From positions 135,634-199,633 of the forward strand of contig NZ_JACJSE010000011.1 in assembly GCF_014698045.1 (NCBI RefSeq): 64,000 nucleotides of DNA. The letters run 5' to 3'. Under the pieces are notes generated by a model. That model was not told the origin of the DNA and made no database searches. It saw only the letters and a program-made list of their open reading frames with translations. Source of the DNA: Aulosira sp. FACHB-615. Its GTDB lineage: Bacteria; Cyanobacteriota; Cyanobacteriia; Cyanobacteriales; Nostocaceae. A program made the translations under genes and the position numbers. Positions 18,184-27,220 of this stretch are shown here, piece by piece. Every line of letters begins with the position of its first letter. Within the stretch, counting starts at the first letter, position 1.

Positions 18184-21100
18184 ATGTCAATTCAATTTAA
18201 TGGCTCTTATTCTGAGAACTTTGATAGTTTGGCATCTTCTGGGAACAGTAATGAACTTCCTACTGGTTGGGCATTGTTGGAAACTGGAACCAGTGCAAAT
18301 GTAAACGGACAGTACACGGCTGGTACTGGCTCTAATACCGCAGGCGATACATACAGTTTCGGTGCAACAGGTTCTAGTGAGAGAGCTTTTGGAACCTTGC
18401 TTTCAGGTACGATAACTCCCACAATCGGCGCAAACTTTACAAATACAACAGGTAGCACAATTACAACATTGAATTTGTCCTATAGAGGTGAACAATGGCG
18501 TTTGGGTGCAACTGGTAGGGCTGATCGCTTGGATTTTCAGTACAGTCTGGATGCAACATCTTTAAATACAGGAACTTGGGTAGATGTTGATAATTTAGAT
18601 TTCAATTCTCCCGTGATTACTGGAAGTGTGGGGGCATTAGATGGAAATACTAATAGCAGCCAAATCACCGCAAGTATTACAGGGCTAAATATCCCTAGTG
18701 GAGGCACCTTTTGGTTCCGTTGGGTGGATTTTAACGCCTCTGGTTCAGATGATGGTTTGGGAATTGATGATTTTTCGCTTTCTACTGGGGTTACACCGCC
18801 TGCGGTTCCCACAGTGGCGATCGCAGCTACCGATGCAACCGCCGCCGAATCTGGAACAGAACCAGGAACTTTCCGCATCACCCGCACAGGCGATACAACC
18901 AATGCGTTGACTGTTAATTACACTGTCGCTGGTGGTGCAAATCAGACAGACTACACACCAAACCTGACGGGTAGTGTGATCATCCCTGCTGGACAGTCCT
19001 TTGTGGATGTCACAATTACACCCGTGGATGACTCGCTGGTGGAAGGGAATGAAACAGTTACGCTGACGCTGGTGGATGCTGCTGATTATGATTTAGGTGC
19101 AACTGCCACAGCTACAGTCACAATTACCGATAATGATGTTGCGCCTGGGGCAGTTCGTATTCATGATATTCAAGGCACAGCACATATTTCACCACTCAAT
19201 GGCCAAGGTGTGGTGAATGTCGCCGGGATTGTTACAGCGATCGCTTCTAACGGCTTCTACATCCAAGATCCCACTCCCGATAATAATGATGCAACCTCCG
19301 AAGGGATTTTCATTTTCACAGGTACTACTTCGGCTATTCTCAGCGCCCGTACTGTCGGCGAAGCAGTTTTAGTTAGTGGTACGGTATCAGAGTTTCGTCC
19401 TGGTGGTAGCTCTAACAACCTGACTATTACCCAAATCGGTAATAACAACAGCGTACAGAGTTTGAGTGTGAGTGCTTGGACAACTGCACCAACTACAACT
19501 ATTACCCCAACAATACTAGGCAATGGCGGACGGACGATACCCACCCAGGTAATCAATGATGATACTAATGGGAATGTAGAAACAGGTGGAGATTTCGATC
19601 CGGTAAATGAAGGTATCGATTTTTACGAAAGTGTAGAAGGAATGTTGGTGCAAATCAATAACGCGATCGCCACATCTCCAACCGCCAACTTTGGTACTTC
19701 TGAAGAAATCTGGGTGCTGGCAGATAACGGTGCTAATGCCACAAGTATTACTGAGCGCGGTGGCAGCTTGATTACAGCCACGGACTACAATCCAGAACGG
19801 ATTCAAATTGATGATTTAATCAATGGCTCAATCACATTGCCTGATGTAAATGTCGGCGCTCAACTCAGTACAATTACAGGTGTGGTCAGCTATGATTTCA
19901 ACAATTATGAAGTCCTGGTTCCATCTGCACCTATAGAAGTACAGGCATCTACTTTACAAAGAGAAGTTACAAACTTAACAGGCACTGCTGATCAATTGAC
20001 AGTTGCAACTTTCAACGTGGAAAATCTTGATCCTGGTGATGGTGCAACTCAGTTTGCTAACTTGGCTAACCGGATTGTGAATAACTTGCGATCGCCTGAC
20101 ATTATCTCTCTAGAAGAAATTCAGGATAATAATGGGGCGATTAATGACAGTGTGGTGGATGCCAGTGTAACTTTTCAGACATTGATAGATGCGATCGCTC
20201 AAGCTGGTGGCCCTACCTACGAATATCGTCAAATTAACCCAGTGGATGATACCAACGGTGGTGAACCTGGGGGTAATATTCGTGTCGGCTTCTTGTTTAA
20301 CCCCAATCGCGTCAGCTTTGTTGACCGTCCTGGTGGTGGTTCTACTACGAACATTTCCGTTACTAATGCTGATGGTACTCCTACCCTTTCTACTAGTCCT
20401 GGGTTAATTGACCCGACAAACCCCGCTTTCAGCAGCAGCCGTAAACCTTTAGTTGGTGAGTTTATCTTTAACGGTCAAAGTGTTTATCTCATTGGTAATC
20501 ACTTTAACTCCAAAGGTGGCGACCAACCTTTATTCGGGCCAAATCAACCGCCAGTTCTCAGCAGTGAAGCGCAACGCCAGCAACAAGCCACAATTGTCAG
20601 AAACTTTGTGCAAGAGATTTTGACAATTGACCCGAATGCGAATGTGGTTGTGCTAGGTGACTTGAATGATTTTGAGTTTTCTAATCCTCTCACCACATTA
20701 GAAAGTGCGGGACTGACTTCTTTAATTGAAACGCTACCAGCAAACGAGCGTTACACCTATAACTTTCAAGGTAACGCCCAGGTACTTGACCATATTTTGG
20801 CAAGTCAGAACTTGGTGAATAACTTAGATGGCTATGATGTTGTTCATATCAACTCAGAGTTTTTTGATCAAGACAGCGACCATGATCCGGTTTTGGCCAG
20901 ATTTAATTTACCACCAGCCAACCAAGCACCAACGGCAGTGACATTTAATAATACTGTTACCAGTATCAACGAAAATACCAACACAACTAACCGCATCAAA
21001 GTTGCAGATATATCTATTACCGATGATGGACGAGGTACAAATAACCTGAGTTTGACTGGTGCAGATGCGAGTTTATTTGAAATCGATAATTCTGTATTGT

Positions 21101-22140
21101 ATCTGCGGGCTAACACTAACTTAGATTTTGAAACCCGTTCTAACTACAGTGTGACGGTGGCTGTTGATGATCCGACAGTTGGTAATACTCCCGATGCTAC
21201 TGCTAATTTCTCCTTAGCTGTCAATAATATCAACGAAACACCAATTGCGAATAATGACAGCGCCACTACCACTGACATTAAACCAGCAATTATTAATGTC
21301 TTAGCTAATGATAGCGACCCAGATAGTAATCCCCTGACTATCAACAGTTTCACTAATCCTACAACAGGTACTTTAGTCAGAAATAACGACAACACCTTTA
21401 CCTACACACCGGAAATTGGCTTTACTGGGACTGACAGTTTTACTTACACCGTTAGCGATGGTAATTTAACCACCACCGCTACAGTTAATCTCACCGTTAC
21501 CCTTGGTAGTAACCAGATTAACGGCACTAACGGCAGTAATATACTTTTGGGAACTAGCAGAATCGATATTATCCGAGGTTTGGGGGGTAACGATATTATT
21601 AGCGGCTTAGGTAATAACGATGTCATCTATGGTGGAGATGGCAATGACATGATAGATGGTGGCGCTGGTAATGACAGTCTCTATGGTGAGAAAGGCAATG
21701 ATATTCTGACTGGTGGAGATGGCAATGACACCTTGAATGGTGGTGCTGGTGAAGATATGCTGCTTGGTAATGGTGGTAATGACATCCTTATCGGTGGCTT
21801 AGGTCGAGATATTCTGACTGGTGGCAATGGGAGAGATAGTTTCTATCTGAATAATGGGGCTGGAAATGCCGATATCATCACTGACTTTGTATCGGGCGTT
21901 GATAGCTTTGTGATTTCGCAGTCAGAGTTTGGGTTTAACCAGGTAATAGGTACACTAGAGCCTAGTTTATTCCGTCTGGGTACAAGTGCCACCGCAGCCA
22001 GCGATCGCTTTATCTACAACAGAAGTAGCGGTAAACTATTCTTTGATCAAGATGGTATTGGTAGTGTCGCCAAAGTCCAAATAGCGCAAATATCTAATCG
22101 ACCAACTCTGAGCAGTACTGATTTTAATGTGATTGCATAA
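18184..22140 (+). CDS. RTX-type extracellular ExeM/NucH-like nuclease with Calx-beta and cadherin-like domains
   Basis: A 1318-residue secreted mosaic. In order: an N-terminal beta domain with ENFDSLASSGN (1-205); Calx-beta (about 210-315, EGNETVTLTLVD); an ExeM-like OB region (VNVAGIVTAIASNGFYIQDP, about 320-590); an endonuclease/exonuclease/phosphatase domain (about 600-905) with ATFNVENLD, ISLEEIQ, GNHFNSK, LGDLNDF and DSDHDPV; a cadherin-like region; a VLANDSDPDSNPL beta domain; and RTX calcium repeats (GGDGNDMIDGGAGND, about 1130-1230). The C-terminus suggests type I secretion without a cleaved signal. A role in extracellular DNA degradation or phosphate scavenging is likely. No transporter genes lie nearby. 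Confidence 0.93.
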   Translation: MSIQFNGSYSENFDSLASSGNSNELPTGWALLETGTSANVNGQYTAGTGSNTAGDTYSFGATGSSERAFGTLLSGTITPTIGANFTNTTGSTITTLNLSYRGEQWRLGATGRADRLDFQYSLDATSLNTGTWVDVDNLDFNSPVITGSVGALDGNTNSSQITASITGLNIPSGGTFWFRWVDFNASGSDDGLGIDDFSLSTGVTPPAVPTVAIAATDATAAESGTEPGTFRITRTGDTTNALTVNYTVAGGANQTDYTPNLTGSVIIPAGQSFVDVTITPVDDSLVEGNETVTLTLVDAADYDLGATATATVTITDNDVAPGAVRIHDIQGTAHISPLNGQGVVNVAGIVTAIASNGFYIQDPTPDNNDATSEGIFIFTGTTSAILSARTVGEAVLVSGTVSEFRPGGSSNNLTITQIGNNNSVQSLSVSAWTTAPTTTITPTILGNGGRTIPTQVINDDTNGNVETGGDFDPVNEGIDFYESVEGMLVQINNAIATSPTANFGTSEEIWVLADNGANATSITERGGSLITATDYNPERIQIDDLINGSITLPDVNVGAQLSTITGVVSYDFNNYEVLVPSAPIEVQASTLQREVTNLTGTADQLTVATFNVENLDPGDGATQFANLANRIVNNLRSPDIISLEEIQDNNGAINDSVVDASVTFQTLIDAIAQAGGPTYEYRQINPVDDTNGGEPGGNIRVGFLFNPNRVSFVDRPGGGSTTNISVTNADGTPTLSTSPGLIDPTNPAFSSSRKPLVGEFIFNGQSVYLIGNHFNSKGGDQPLFGPNQPPVLSSEAQRQQQATIVRNFVQEILTIDPNANVVVLGDLNDFEFSNPLTTLESAGLTSLIETLPANERYTYNFQGNAQVLDHILASQNLVNNLDGYDVVHINSEFFDQDSDHDPVLARFNLPPANQAPTAVTFNNTVTSINENTNTTNRIKVADISITDDGRGTNNLSLTGADASLFEIDNSVLYLRANTNLDFETRSNYSVTVAVDDPTVGNTPDATANFSLAVNNINETPIANNDSATTTDIKPAIINVLANDSDPDSNPLTINSFTNPTTGTLVRNNDNTFTYTPEIGFTGTDSFTYTVSDGNLTTTATVNLTVTLGSNQINGTNGSNILLGTSRIDIIRGLGGNDIISGLGNNDVIYGGDGNDMIDGGAGNDSLYGEKGNDILTGGDGNDTLNGGAGEDMLLGNGGNDILIGGLGRDILTGGNGRDSFYLNNGAGNADIITDFVSGVDSFVISQSEFGFNQVIGTLEPSLFRLGTSATAASDRFIYNRSSGKLFFDQDGIGSVAKVQIAQISNRPTLSSTDFNVIA

Positions 22141-22228
22141 CGGAGTAATATCTAAGACTTACATAGGGGTGTATCTAACTCTTACACCCCTACACCCAAT
22201 CTTCACACGCCAGTTTACTCAAGTCGCA

Positions 22229-22630
22229 TTATTTTAATTTTGCTCCCCGAACTATCAGCAGCAACCACAGCCACCCTAACCCACTGCCAATAAAATAATA
22301 GGGGAAATCTACCCAAGTGAAAGCTGTACCCATTAACATTCTTCCCCACCAAAATGAACGCACCCAATTTAAAAAAGGTGGATGCCATAACTGCATAAAT
22401 TCTAATAAACAAGTAATGGCTAATACCCATAAAGGGATTTGCCAAACTGCCTTGCGAGTCGGAATAAATAGAAAGGCCAGCAAGCACCAAAATATCTCAT
22501 AAAAAATCCCTCCTACTTCTTGGTTTAACCACCCAATAGAATAGCGATAGTGGCTGTATAAAAGTCCAACAGGCAGAACAATAATTAGTGAAAGAATGGT
22601 GCGCCAGCGAATGTTTGTCAGTGATAACAT
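22229..22630 (-). CDS. DUF2809 family membrane protein
   Basis: A 133-residue integral membrane protein with about four hydrophobic segments (LSLIIVLPVGLLYSHY, FWCLLAFLFIP, WVLAITCLLEFMQLW, FPYYFIGSGLGWLWLLLIV). The pattern CLLEFMQLWHPPFLNWVRSF with a following GTAFTWVDFPYY matches DUF2809 as I remember it. Function unknown. It is monocistronic. Confidence 0.8.
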   Translation of the reverse strand: MLSLTNIRWRTILSLIIVLPVGLLYSHYRYSIGWLNQEVGGIFYEIFWCLLAFLFIPTRKAVWQIPLWVLAITCLLEFMQLWHPPFLNWVRSFWWGRMLMGTAFTWVDFPYYFIGSGLGWLWLLLIVRGAKLK

Positions 22631-22648
22631 TGAGCATTTCCGAATTAT

Positions 22649-22693
22649 AGGGGGGACAAGGTAGACAAGGGAGACAAGGGGGACAAGGGAGAG
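22649..22693. repeat. ACAAGGGAG tandem repeat
   Basis: GGGACAAGGTAGACAAGGGA and continuing units of ACAAGGG(A/G)G lie upstream of the DUF2809 gene. The complementary type (CCTTGTCTCCCTTGTCTCC) occurs at 62497-62532. STRR-like array. Confidence 0.65.
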
Positions 22694-22816
22694 AGATATA
22701 ACAGTTGAAGAAGTATAGGTGAGTAAATTTAAAAGGCATACATGCTAGGTATAGTCAGACTTTTACCTCCTGCCTCATCTCGACTGCGCTCGGCGACCTT
22801 CTGCCACATTTATAAA

Positions 22817-24067
22817 TCATTGAGGATTGCAATATTTTGTTTTAGCTAAAAGTGCTGTCCCGTAAGCGGCTTCGGTGTAAACTGAAGCAACGACAGGTAC
22901 TCTTAAATGTCGTTGACGAATAGCAGTCCAAGTAGAATTTGCTGCACCGCCACCTGCTGTATATACTCGTTGTACTTGATTTGCGCCCAAGCTTTGTAAT
23001 AGTTCATATCCCCTGGCTTCTATCCGGGCAATACTTTCTAGTAAACCGTGTAAAAATTCTTTTGGTGTTTCTGGACGTGGTGTGAGTCGTGGCGGTAATT
23101 TGGGGTCATTAATCGGAAAGCGATCGCCTGGTTGTAACAAGGGATAATAATCTAAGTTACTGACTTTGGCTGGATCAATTTCTCTACTCAAATTTTCTAA
23201 CTCTGCATTCGTAAAAAATTCTCGCAACACTGCACCACCCGTATTAGACGCACCGCCAGTCAACCACAAATCACCAAACCGATGACTGTAAATTCCATAT
23301 CTGGCATCTTCTATCCGAGTATGGCTCAATAATTTCAGTACCAAGGTTGAACCCAGCGATGTCACCGCTTCTCCTGGTAATTCTGCACCACTGGCAATAA
23401 AAGCAGCAATACTATCAGTTGTACCCGCACACACTAAGCAATCGCGGCGAAAACGAAATTGCATTGCAATATCTGGGCGAATTTCGGCAATGGGTGTCCC
23501 TGGTGCTAAAACTTGCGGTAACTGAATCGGTATTGCTAGTTGGTTTAACCATTCTGGATATTGCAAAGCTTCCACGTCATAGCCTAGCTTTAAAGCATTG
23601 TTGTAATCACTAATACCTAATTGTCCATGCAGCAAAAAAGCTAACCAATCGGCTTGGTGGAAGAAATAGCGAGCTTCTGCAAAAAATTGTTGCTGTGACA
23701 TCCACAGAAGTTTGGCGAGGCTGGAGGTAGCACTTAATACTGTATGGTTTGGTGGTGCAATTTCTCTTAGCTGCTCTAGTACCACCGCCCCCCGCGCATC
23801 GTTGTAAAGTAAAGGCTCATCTACAGGCTTACCAGCCCCATCACAAAGCAGAACAGTAGAAGAAGTACCATTAATAGCGATCGCCTTGATTTGTTGCCGT
23901 AATGGCTCAGGAATATCGGCTAATAAACTCCATAACCTATGACTCCAATGTTGAGCCGTCTTTTTCTGCAAAGGATAGCGCACCTCTGTTTGCACATTCC
24001 CTTGCTCATCAATGACCACTGCCCTTGCGCCAGAGGTTCCATAATCAATCCCTAAATACAAATCCAT
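22817..24067 (-). CDS. FGGY-family sugar kinase, D-ribulokinase-like
   Basis: A 416-residue kinase starting MDLYLGIDYGTSGARAVV. The frame runs 84 bp further upstream, but this Met gives the family start at the ATP-phosphate loop. Motifs: INGTSSTVLLCD, QADWLAFLLHG, NALKLGYD, CAGTTDSIAAFIASG, LGSTLVLKLLS, WLTGGASNTGGAVLREFF and TAGGGAANSTW. This arrangement closely matches the cyanobacterial/plant sugar kinase (SePSK type) reported to phosphorylate D-ribulose, as I recall it. It is soluble. The substrate assignment comes from similarity only. Confidence 0.9.
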   Translation of the reverse strand: MDLYLGIDYGTSGARAVVIDEQGNVQTEVRYPLQKKTAQHWSHRLWSLLADIPEPLRQQIKAIAINGTSSTVLLCDGAGKPVDEPLLYNDARGAVVLEQLREIAPPNHTVLSATSSLAKLLWMSQQQFFAEARYFFHQADWLAFLLHGQLGISDYNNALKLGYDVEALQYPEWLNQLAIPIQLPQVLAPGTPIAEIRPDIAMQFRFRRDCLVCAGTTDSIAAFIASGAELPGEAVTSLGSTLVLKLLSHTRIEDARYGIYSHRFGDLWLTGGASNTGGAVLREFFTNAELENLSREIDPAKVSNLDYYPLLQPGDRFPINDPKLPPRLTPRPETPKEFLHGLLESIARIEARGYELLQSLGANQVQRVYTAGGGAANSTWTAIRQRHLRVPVVASVYTEAAYGTALLAKTKYCNPQ

Positions 24068-24543
24068 ATTTTTATAAATTTTTATTGATCGAGAGTAAAA
24101 CCCTATCCCCTTGTGGGTGGGGTTATAAGCGAGCCAGGAACTCTGGTACATTAGGATTATCTACCTGAGACATGACATTTCTTAAATGCAACGCCAGTTG
24201 TTGAGGAATAAGAAAAAGTGGTTTGTCCGTGATGGTAGAAACAATTGAATCTGTATTCACTGTTGTGAAATAGATTCAAATTCTTCTCCCTACAAGCAGC
24301 TTGGCTGTGCCGGGGAGACAGGGTACAGTCAATTATCCGTATGTTTCGACCGATTATTTCGGTTAGTTACAAGCCGCATCCCTTTGTGGGTGGGGCAGTT
24401 GACAATGAAAGATAACTATAGACTACTGATTCACCAGGGCTATTGTTGCATCTTGTAACAAGATATTCCCCAAAATCGGCAAAACAAGGAAAAGTAGTAA
24501 ACGAACTGTCGAAAATCGATTTAAGTTTAGGAGGTTTTCAACA
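24068..24543. other. spacer upstream of psaM
   Basis: Non-coding. It contains small dyads (GACCGATTATTTCGGT) but no recognised promoter. TTAGGAGGT at 24527-24535 is a strong ribosome-binding site for psaM. Confidence 0.5.
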
Positions 24544-24639
24544 ATGACCATCTCAGATACCCAAGTTTATATTGCTCTAGTTGTGGCGCTAATTCCAGGC
24601 GTTCTGGCTTGGCGTTTAGCGACAGAACTTTACAAGTAA
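24544..24639 (+). CDS. psaM: photosystem I reaction centre subunit XII
   Basis: A 31-codon gene encoding a single transmembrane peptide, MTISDTQVYIALVVALIPGV followed by LAWRLATELYK. This is a near-exact match to cyanobacterial PsaM, a thylakoid subunit at the PSI trimer/monomer periphery. AGGAGG lies about 8 bp upstream, and a hairpin terminator follows at 24692. The gene is monocistronic. Confidence 0.98.
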   Translation: MTISDTQVYIALVVALIPGVLAWRLATELYK

Positions 24640-24691
24640 GCCCTTGCTCTGAATTTCTTAAGCAGAGCTTCACAGTAAGTGCCACACCCTT

Positions 24692-24731
24692 ACACAACAA
24701 TCAGGCTTTGCTTGGTTGTTGTGTTTGTGTT
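24692..24731 (+). terminator. terminator of psaM
   Basis: ACACAACAA (24692-24700) pairs perfectly with TTGTTGTGT (24716-24724), followed by TTGTGTTT. It lies about 50 bp after psaM. Confidence 0.7.
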
Positions 24732-24820
24732 TAGGGAGGGAACAGGGAAAGTTAAATAGGAAGTTGACAGATATAGCAGTTTGTCTACATTGCACGCATC
24801 AAGAGTGATCAAATTATGTG

Positions 24821-25067
24821 TAGGACTCATACTTGATTTATGAAAAAAATCAGTACACCCAGATCAGCCGTCTTTCCTACTCCCTGTTTATACCAATTCT
24901 GTATGAAGATGTACTCAATTAAAGAACGAACCACAAAGGGCGCATAGACGCGATAGCGGCTTCCCGCAGGGTAGGACACAAAGAAAGAAAAGATAAAAGA
25001 TTAAATGCAGCCTCACATAGAATTGGTATTACACAACTAGATTCAGGAATCAAACCGTATTCCTATA
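24821..25067. mobile_element. MITE-like repeat, TATAGGA family (copy 2), interrupted
   Basis: The left part (TAGGACTCATACTTGATTTA to TACTCCCTGT) and right part (CACAACTAGATTCAGGAATC to TTCCTATA) are contiguous in the other copies. Here they are separated by a second repeat at 24891-25028. Confidence 0.85.
24891..25028. mobile_element. MITE-like repeat, TACCA...TGGTA family, nested copy
   Basis: 138 bp with ends TACCAATTCT and AGAATTGGTA, flanked by TTA on both sides (24888-24890 and 25029-25031). Its interior (CTTTGTGTCC, GATAGCGGCTTCCCGCAGGG) matches the reverse complement of 35197-35359. Removing it with one TTA restores the TATAGGA-family host repeat. Confidence 0.9.
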
Positions 25068-25244
25068 GGCGATCGCACAAAAAAATTTACTTCGCAAATT
25101 AACCGCAAATCGTTCTTGTGGAGAGAAGAACATCTGCCAAAAGTCAGAGGTTTTTGAAATTACACAAAGCAAACTGTTAATCATACCCAGTTGCAACTGC
25201 TCAAAGCAATTTGGGATACAGATAGATTCTTCGGGGGTAAAAAG

Positions 25245-25469
25245 ATGGTTAAGCTATCTAACCCTGCTCTCCACGAAGAACCCCGTTATCAGTCAACAGC
25301 GATTATTGCGCTGAGACAAGAACAATCTTTGCTTGATTGGTTAGCAAGTACTGGTCGATTAGAACCTTATGTATTTGTGGAACACTATTACGAAGATGAG
25401 GAAGACGACGAGGAAGAAGTGGTTGAGCAGTGTGAATATGAAACAGGGGAAATAGACCATTTAGCTTAA
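25245..25469 (+). CDS. small DUF3134-like protein
   Basis: A 74-residue protein starting MVKLSNPALHEEPRYQS; GGGGG precedes the ATG. An upstream frame to 25191 lacks a good ribosome-binding site. The core SLLDWLASTGRLEPY resembles the cyanobacterial DUF3134 family as I remember it. The tail is very acidic (EDEEDDEEEVVEQCEYE). Function unknown. Its stop codon directly borders the IS200/IS605-like element. Confidence 0.7.
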   Translation: MVKLSNPALHEEPRYQSTAIIALRQEQSLLDWLASTGRLEPYVFVEHYYEDEEDDEEEVVEQCEYETGEIDHLA

Positions 25470-25730
25470 TCAAAAAGAAGCCCCACATCTGACCCGAAGG
25501 GCAGTGTGGGATGAATTTTTGGCTGACGACGAATTGACCCACAACCAATTCAATCCGCTTTCCTTGACAGGACAGGGGGTAGGTGAGGAGTCAGCATTGT
25601 TTATGCTTGGTAACGAGTCAATAAGCTCATCTATCACTTGAGTCATTGTTTTGTCAGCATACTCTGCGTATTCTTTGAGCTTACTGAATCTGCGTTCAGA
25701 CATTCTTAATCTTAATTGTTTGTTTTTCAT
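25470..25730 (-). CDS. ribbon-helix-helix protein inside the TnpB element
   Basis: An 86-residue frame from ATG 25730 (MKNKQLRLRMSERRFSKLKE). The basic strand followed by two helices (EYAEYADKTMTQVIDELIDSL) is an RHH/CopG-type DNA-binding module of about 45 residues. The remaining C-terminus is low in structure and is partly encoded by the left-end hairpin. It is divergent from tnpB with about 64 bp between the start codons. It could repress tnpB or bind the element end; that is inference. An ATG 27 bp upstream (25757) is less likely. Confidence 0.6.
   Translation of the reverse strand: MKNKQLRLRMSERRFSKLKEYAEYADKTMTQVIDELIDSLPSINNADSSPTPCPVKESGLNWLWVNSSSAKNSSHTALRVRCGASF
25481..25510. repeat. 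left-end hairpin of the IS200/IS605-like element
   Basis: CCCCACATCTGACCCGAAGG followed by GCAGTGTGGG folds as a hairpin with a CCCGAAGGG tip. It matches the right-end hairpin in sequence and orientation. Confidence 0.7.
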
Positions 25731-25794
25731 CCCAGTTACACAATGGTTACACATCATGTAATGTTGTTTCTAGGTCGAAAAACAAGGATAAGTG

Positions 25795-26967
25795 ATGAAA
25801 ACCTCATACCAATACAAAATCAAACCCACTAAAGAGCAAGCAGAAAAAATTGATAAAACGCTGGAGATGCTGCGTTGTCAGTATAATTATCTGCTTGCTC
25901 AGAGGTTTGACTGGTATGAACAAAATCGCTGTCCTATCGATAGATGCCCATTAATTTGTCATTTGCCGGAGTTAAAAGAGCAGCCCAACTATTACAATCA
26001 AAAAGCGTCTTTAGTTCAACTAAAAATTGATAGACCTTGGTACAAAGAGATTCACTCTCAAGTATTGCAGGAAGTCCCTAAAAAAGTTGAATTGGCTTTT
26101 GATAGATGGTTGAAAGGTGATGCTAACGGCAAAAAGTCTGGTAGACCTAGATTTAAAGGGAAAGGACAATATAAAACTTTCACTTATACCCAATTTAAAC
26201 AACATCATTTTGTTAACAACAAAATGATGTTGTCAAAGATTGGTGATGTTAAGGTAATTGTCCATAGACTTATCCCTGACGGATTTGATATTAAAACTGT
26301 ATCTGTTACCAAGAAAGCAGATGGTTACTACGTGACTCTGAGCCTTGATGACAAAACAGTACCAACTGTCAAACCAGATTTCAATCCCGACAATATTGTT
26401 GGTATTGATGTTGGGTTAATTGATTTTTATGTAGCTTCTGATGGTTCTAGAATCGCTGCACCGAAGCATTTACGAAAAGCTGAACGTAGATTAAAATCAG
26501 CACAGCGTAGGGTGTCAAGACGGAAAAAGGGTTCTAATCGTCGTAGAAAAGCTATTCAAAAATTGAGTAAACAGCACAAAAAAGTCGCTGATACTCGCAA
26601 AGACTTTCACTTTAAAACAGTTAAATTACTGCTTGATAAGTATGATGTTGTAGCTGTTGAAAAGTTGAATATTAAGGGACTGGTTAAAACAAGACTGGCT
26701 AAAAGTGTTAATGATGCCGGATGGGGACAGTTTGTAACAATACTTTCAAATAAAGCCGAAAATGCTGGTTTGAAGGTAATAGCTGTTAAACCAAATGGTA
26801 CTAGTCAAGAATGTTCTAACTGTGGTCACAAAGTTAAAAAGCTGTTATCTCAAAGAATGCACAATTGCCCTGCTTGTCATACTAGTCTGTGCAGAGATTT
26901 GAATGCGGCTATAAACATAAAGAACCGTGGGACGCATGGTCTTAAAGCTCAATTAATGTCTTCCTAG
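25795..26967 (+). CDS. tnpB: TnpB-family RNA-guided endonuclease
   Basis: A 390-residue protein from ATG 25795, with AAGGA upstream. An N-terminal OrfB HTH region is followed by a RuvC-like nuclease whose acidic residues are all present: Asp205 (GIDVGLID), Glu289 (VAVEKLNIKGL) and Asp368 (CRDLNAAINI). A four-Cys zinc finger (CSNCG at about 340-343, CPAC near 360) is inserted before the last Asp. Arg/Lys-rich helices (ERRLKSAQRRVSRRKKGS) form the bridge region. TnpB proteins cut DNA guided by a right-end-derived omega RNA. Length and catalytic set are intact, so it is likely active. Confidence 0.93.
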   Translation: MKTSYQYKIKPTKEQAEKIDKTLEMLRCQYNYLLAQRFDWYEQNRCPIDRCPLICHLPELKEQPNYYNQKASLVQLKIDRPWYKEIHSQVLQEVPKKVELAFDRWLKGDANGKKSGRPRFKGKGQYKTFTYTQFKQHHFVNNKMMLSKIGDVKVIVHRLIPDGFDIKTVSVTKKADGYYVTLSLDDKTVPTVKPDFNPDNIVGIDVGLIDFYVASDGSRIAAPKHLRKAERRLKSAQRRVSRRKKGSNRRRKAIQKLSKQHKKVADTRKDFHFKTVKLLLDKYDVVAVEKLNIKGLVKTRLAKSVNDAGWGQFVTILSNKAENAGLKVIAVKPNGTSQECSNCGHKVKKLLSQRMHNCPACHTSLCRDLNAAINIKNRGTHGLKAQLMSS

Positions 26968-26982
26968 AAGAGTCATTGAGAA

Positions 26983-27012
26983 GCCCACACTCACCCGAAG
27001 GGGAGTGTGTGG
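26983..27012 (+). ncRNA. right-end hairpin and probable 3' part of the TnpB guide (omega) RNA
   Basis: CCCACACTCACCCGAAGGGG followed by AGTGTGTGG forms a hairpin 15 bp after tnpB. In IS200/IS605 elements the omega RNA scaffold overlaps the tnpB 3' end and ends at the right border, with guide sequence from the flank. That border would be shortly after 27012. The 5' extent is not determined. Confidence 0.5.
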
Positions 27013-27220
27013 AGTACGTCACAGGAGTGAAATTCGCTACCAACGACATAAACTGCTGTTGATGTAGCAGAATTTAGGAGTCAGAAGTCTAAAGTCAGAA
27101 CGACAATAGACTATCTATCTAGTTTTGATAACTAATTTGTCTACTTCACTCACGCTTTGCCATCTTTTGCAAAAGCGGAAGATGGCAAATTTCCCCATCC
27201 TCAAGTAATTTTCAAATCTA

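Larger units (their letters stand above)
25470..27030. mobile_element. IS200/IS605-like element with tnpB and divergent RHH gene, no tnpA
   Basis: Two similar hairpins in the same orientation lie at 25481-25510 and 26983-27012, as expected for left- and right-end imperfect palindromes of IS200/IS605 elements. Between them are a ribbon-helix-helix gene (reverse) and a full-length tnpB (forward). There is no Y1 transposase (tnpA), so movement would depend on one in trans. The exact cleavage ends were not identified; the outer coordinates are approximate. Confidence 0.75.
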
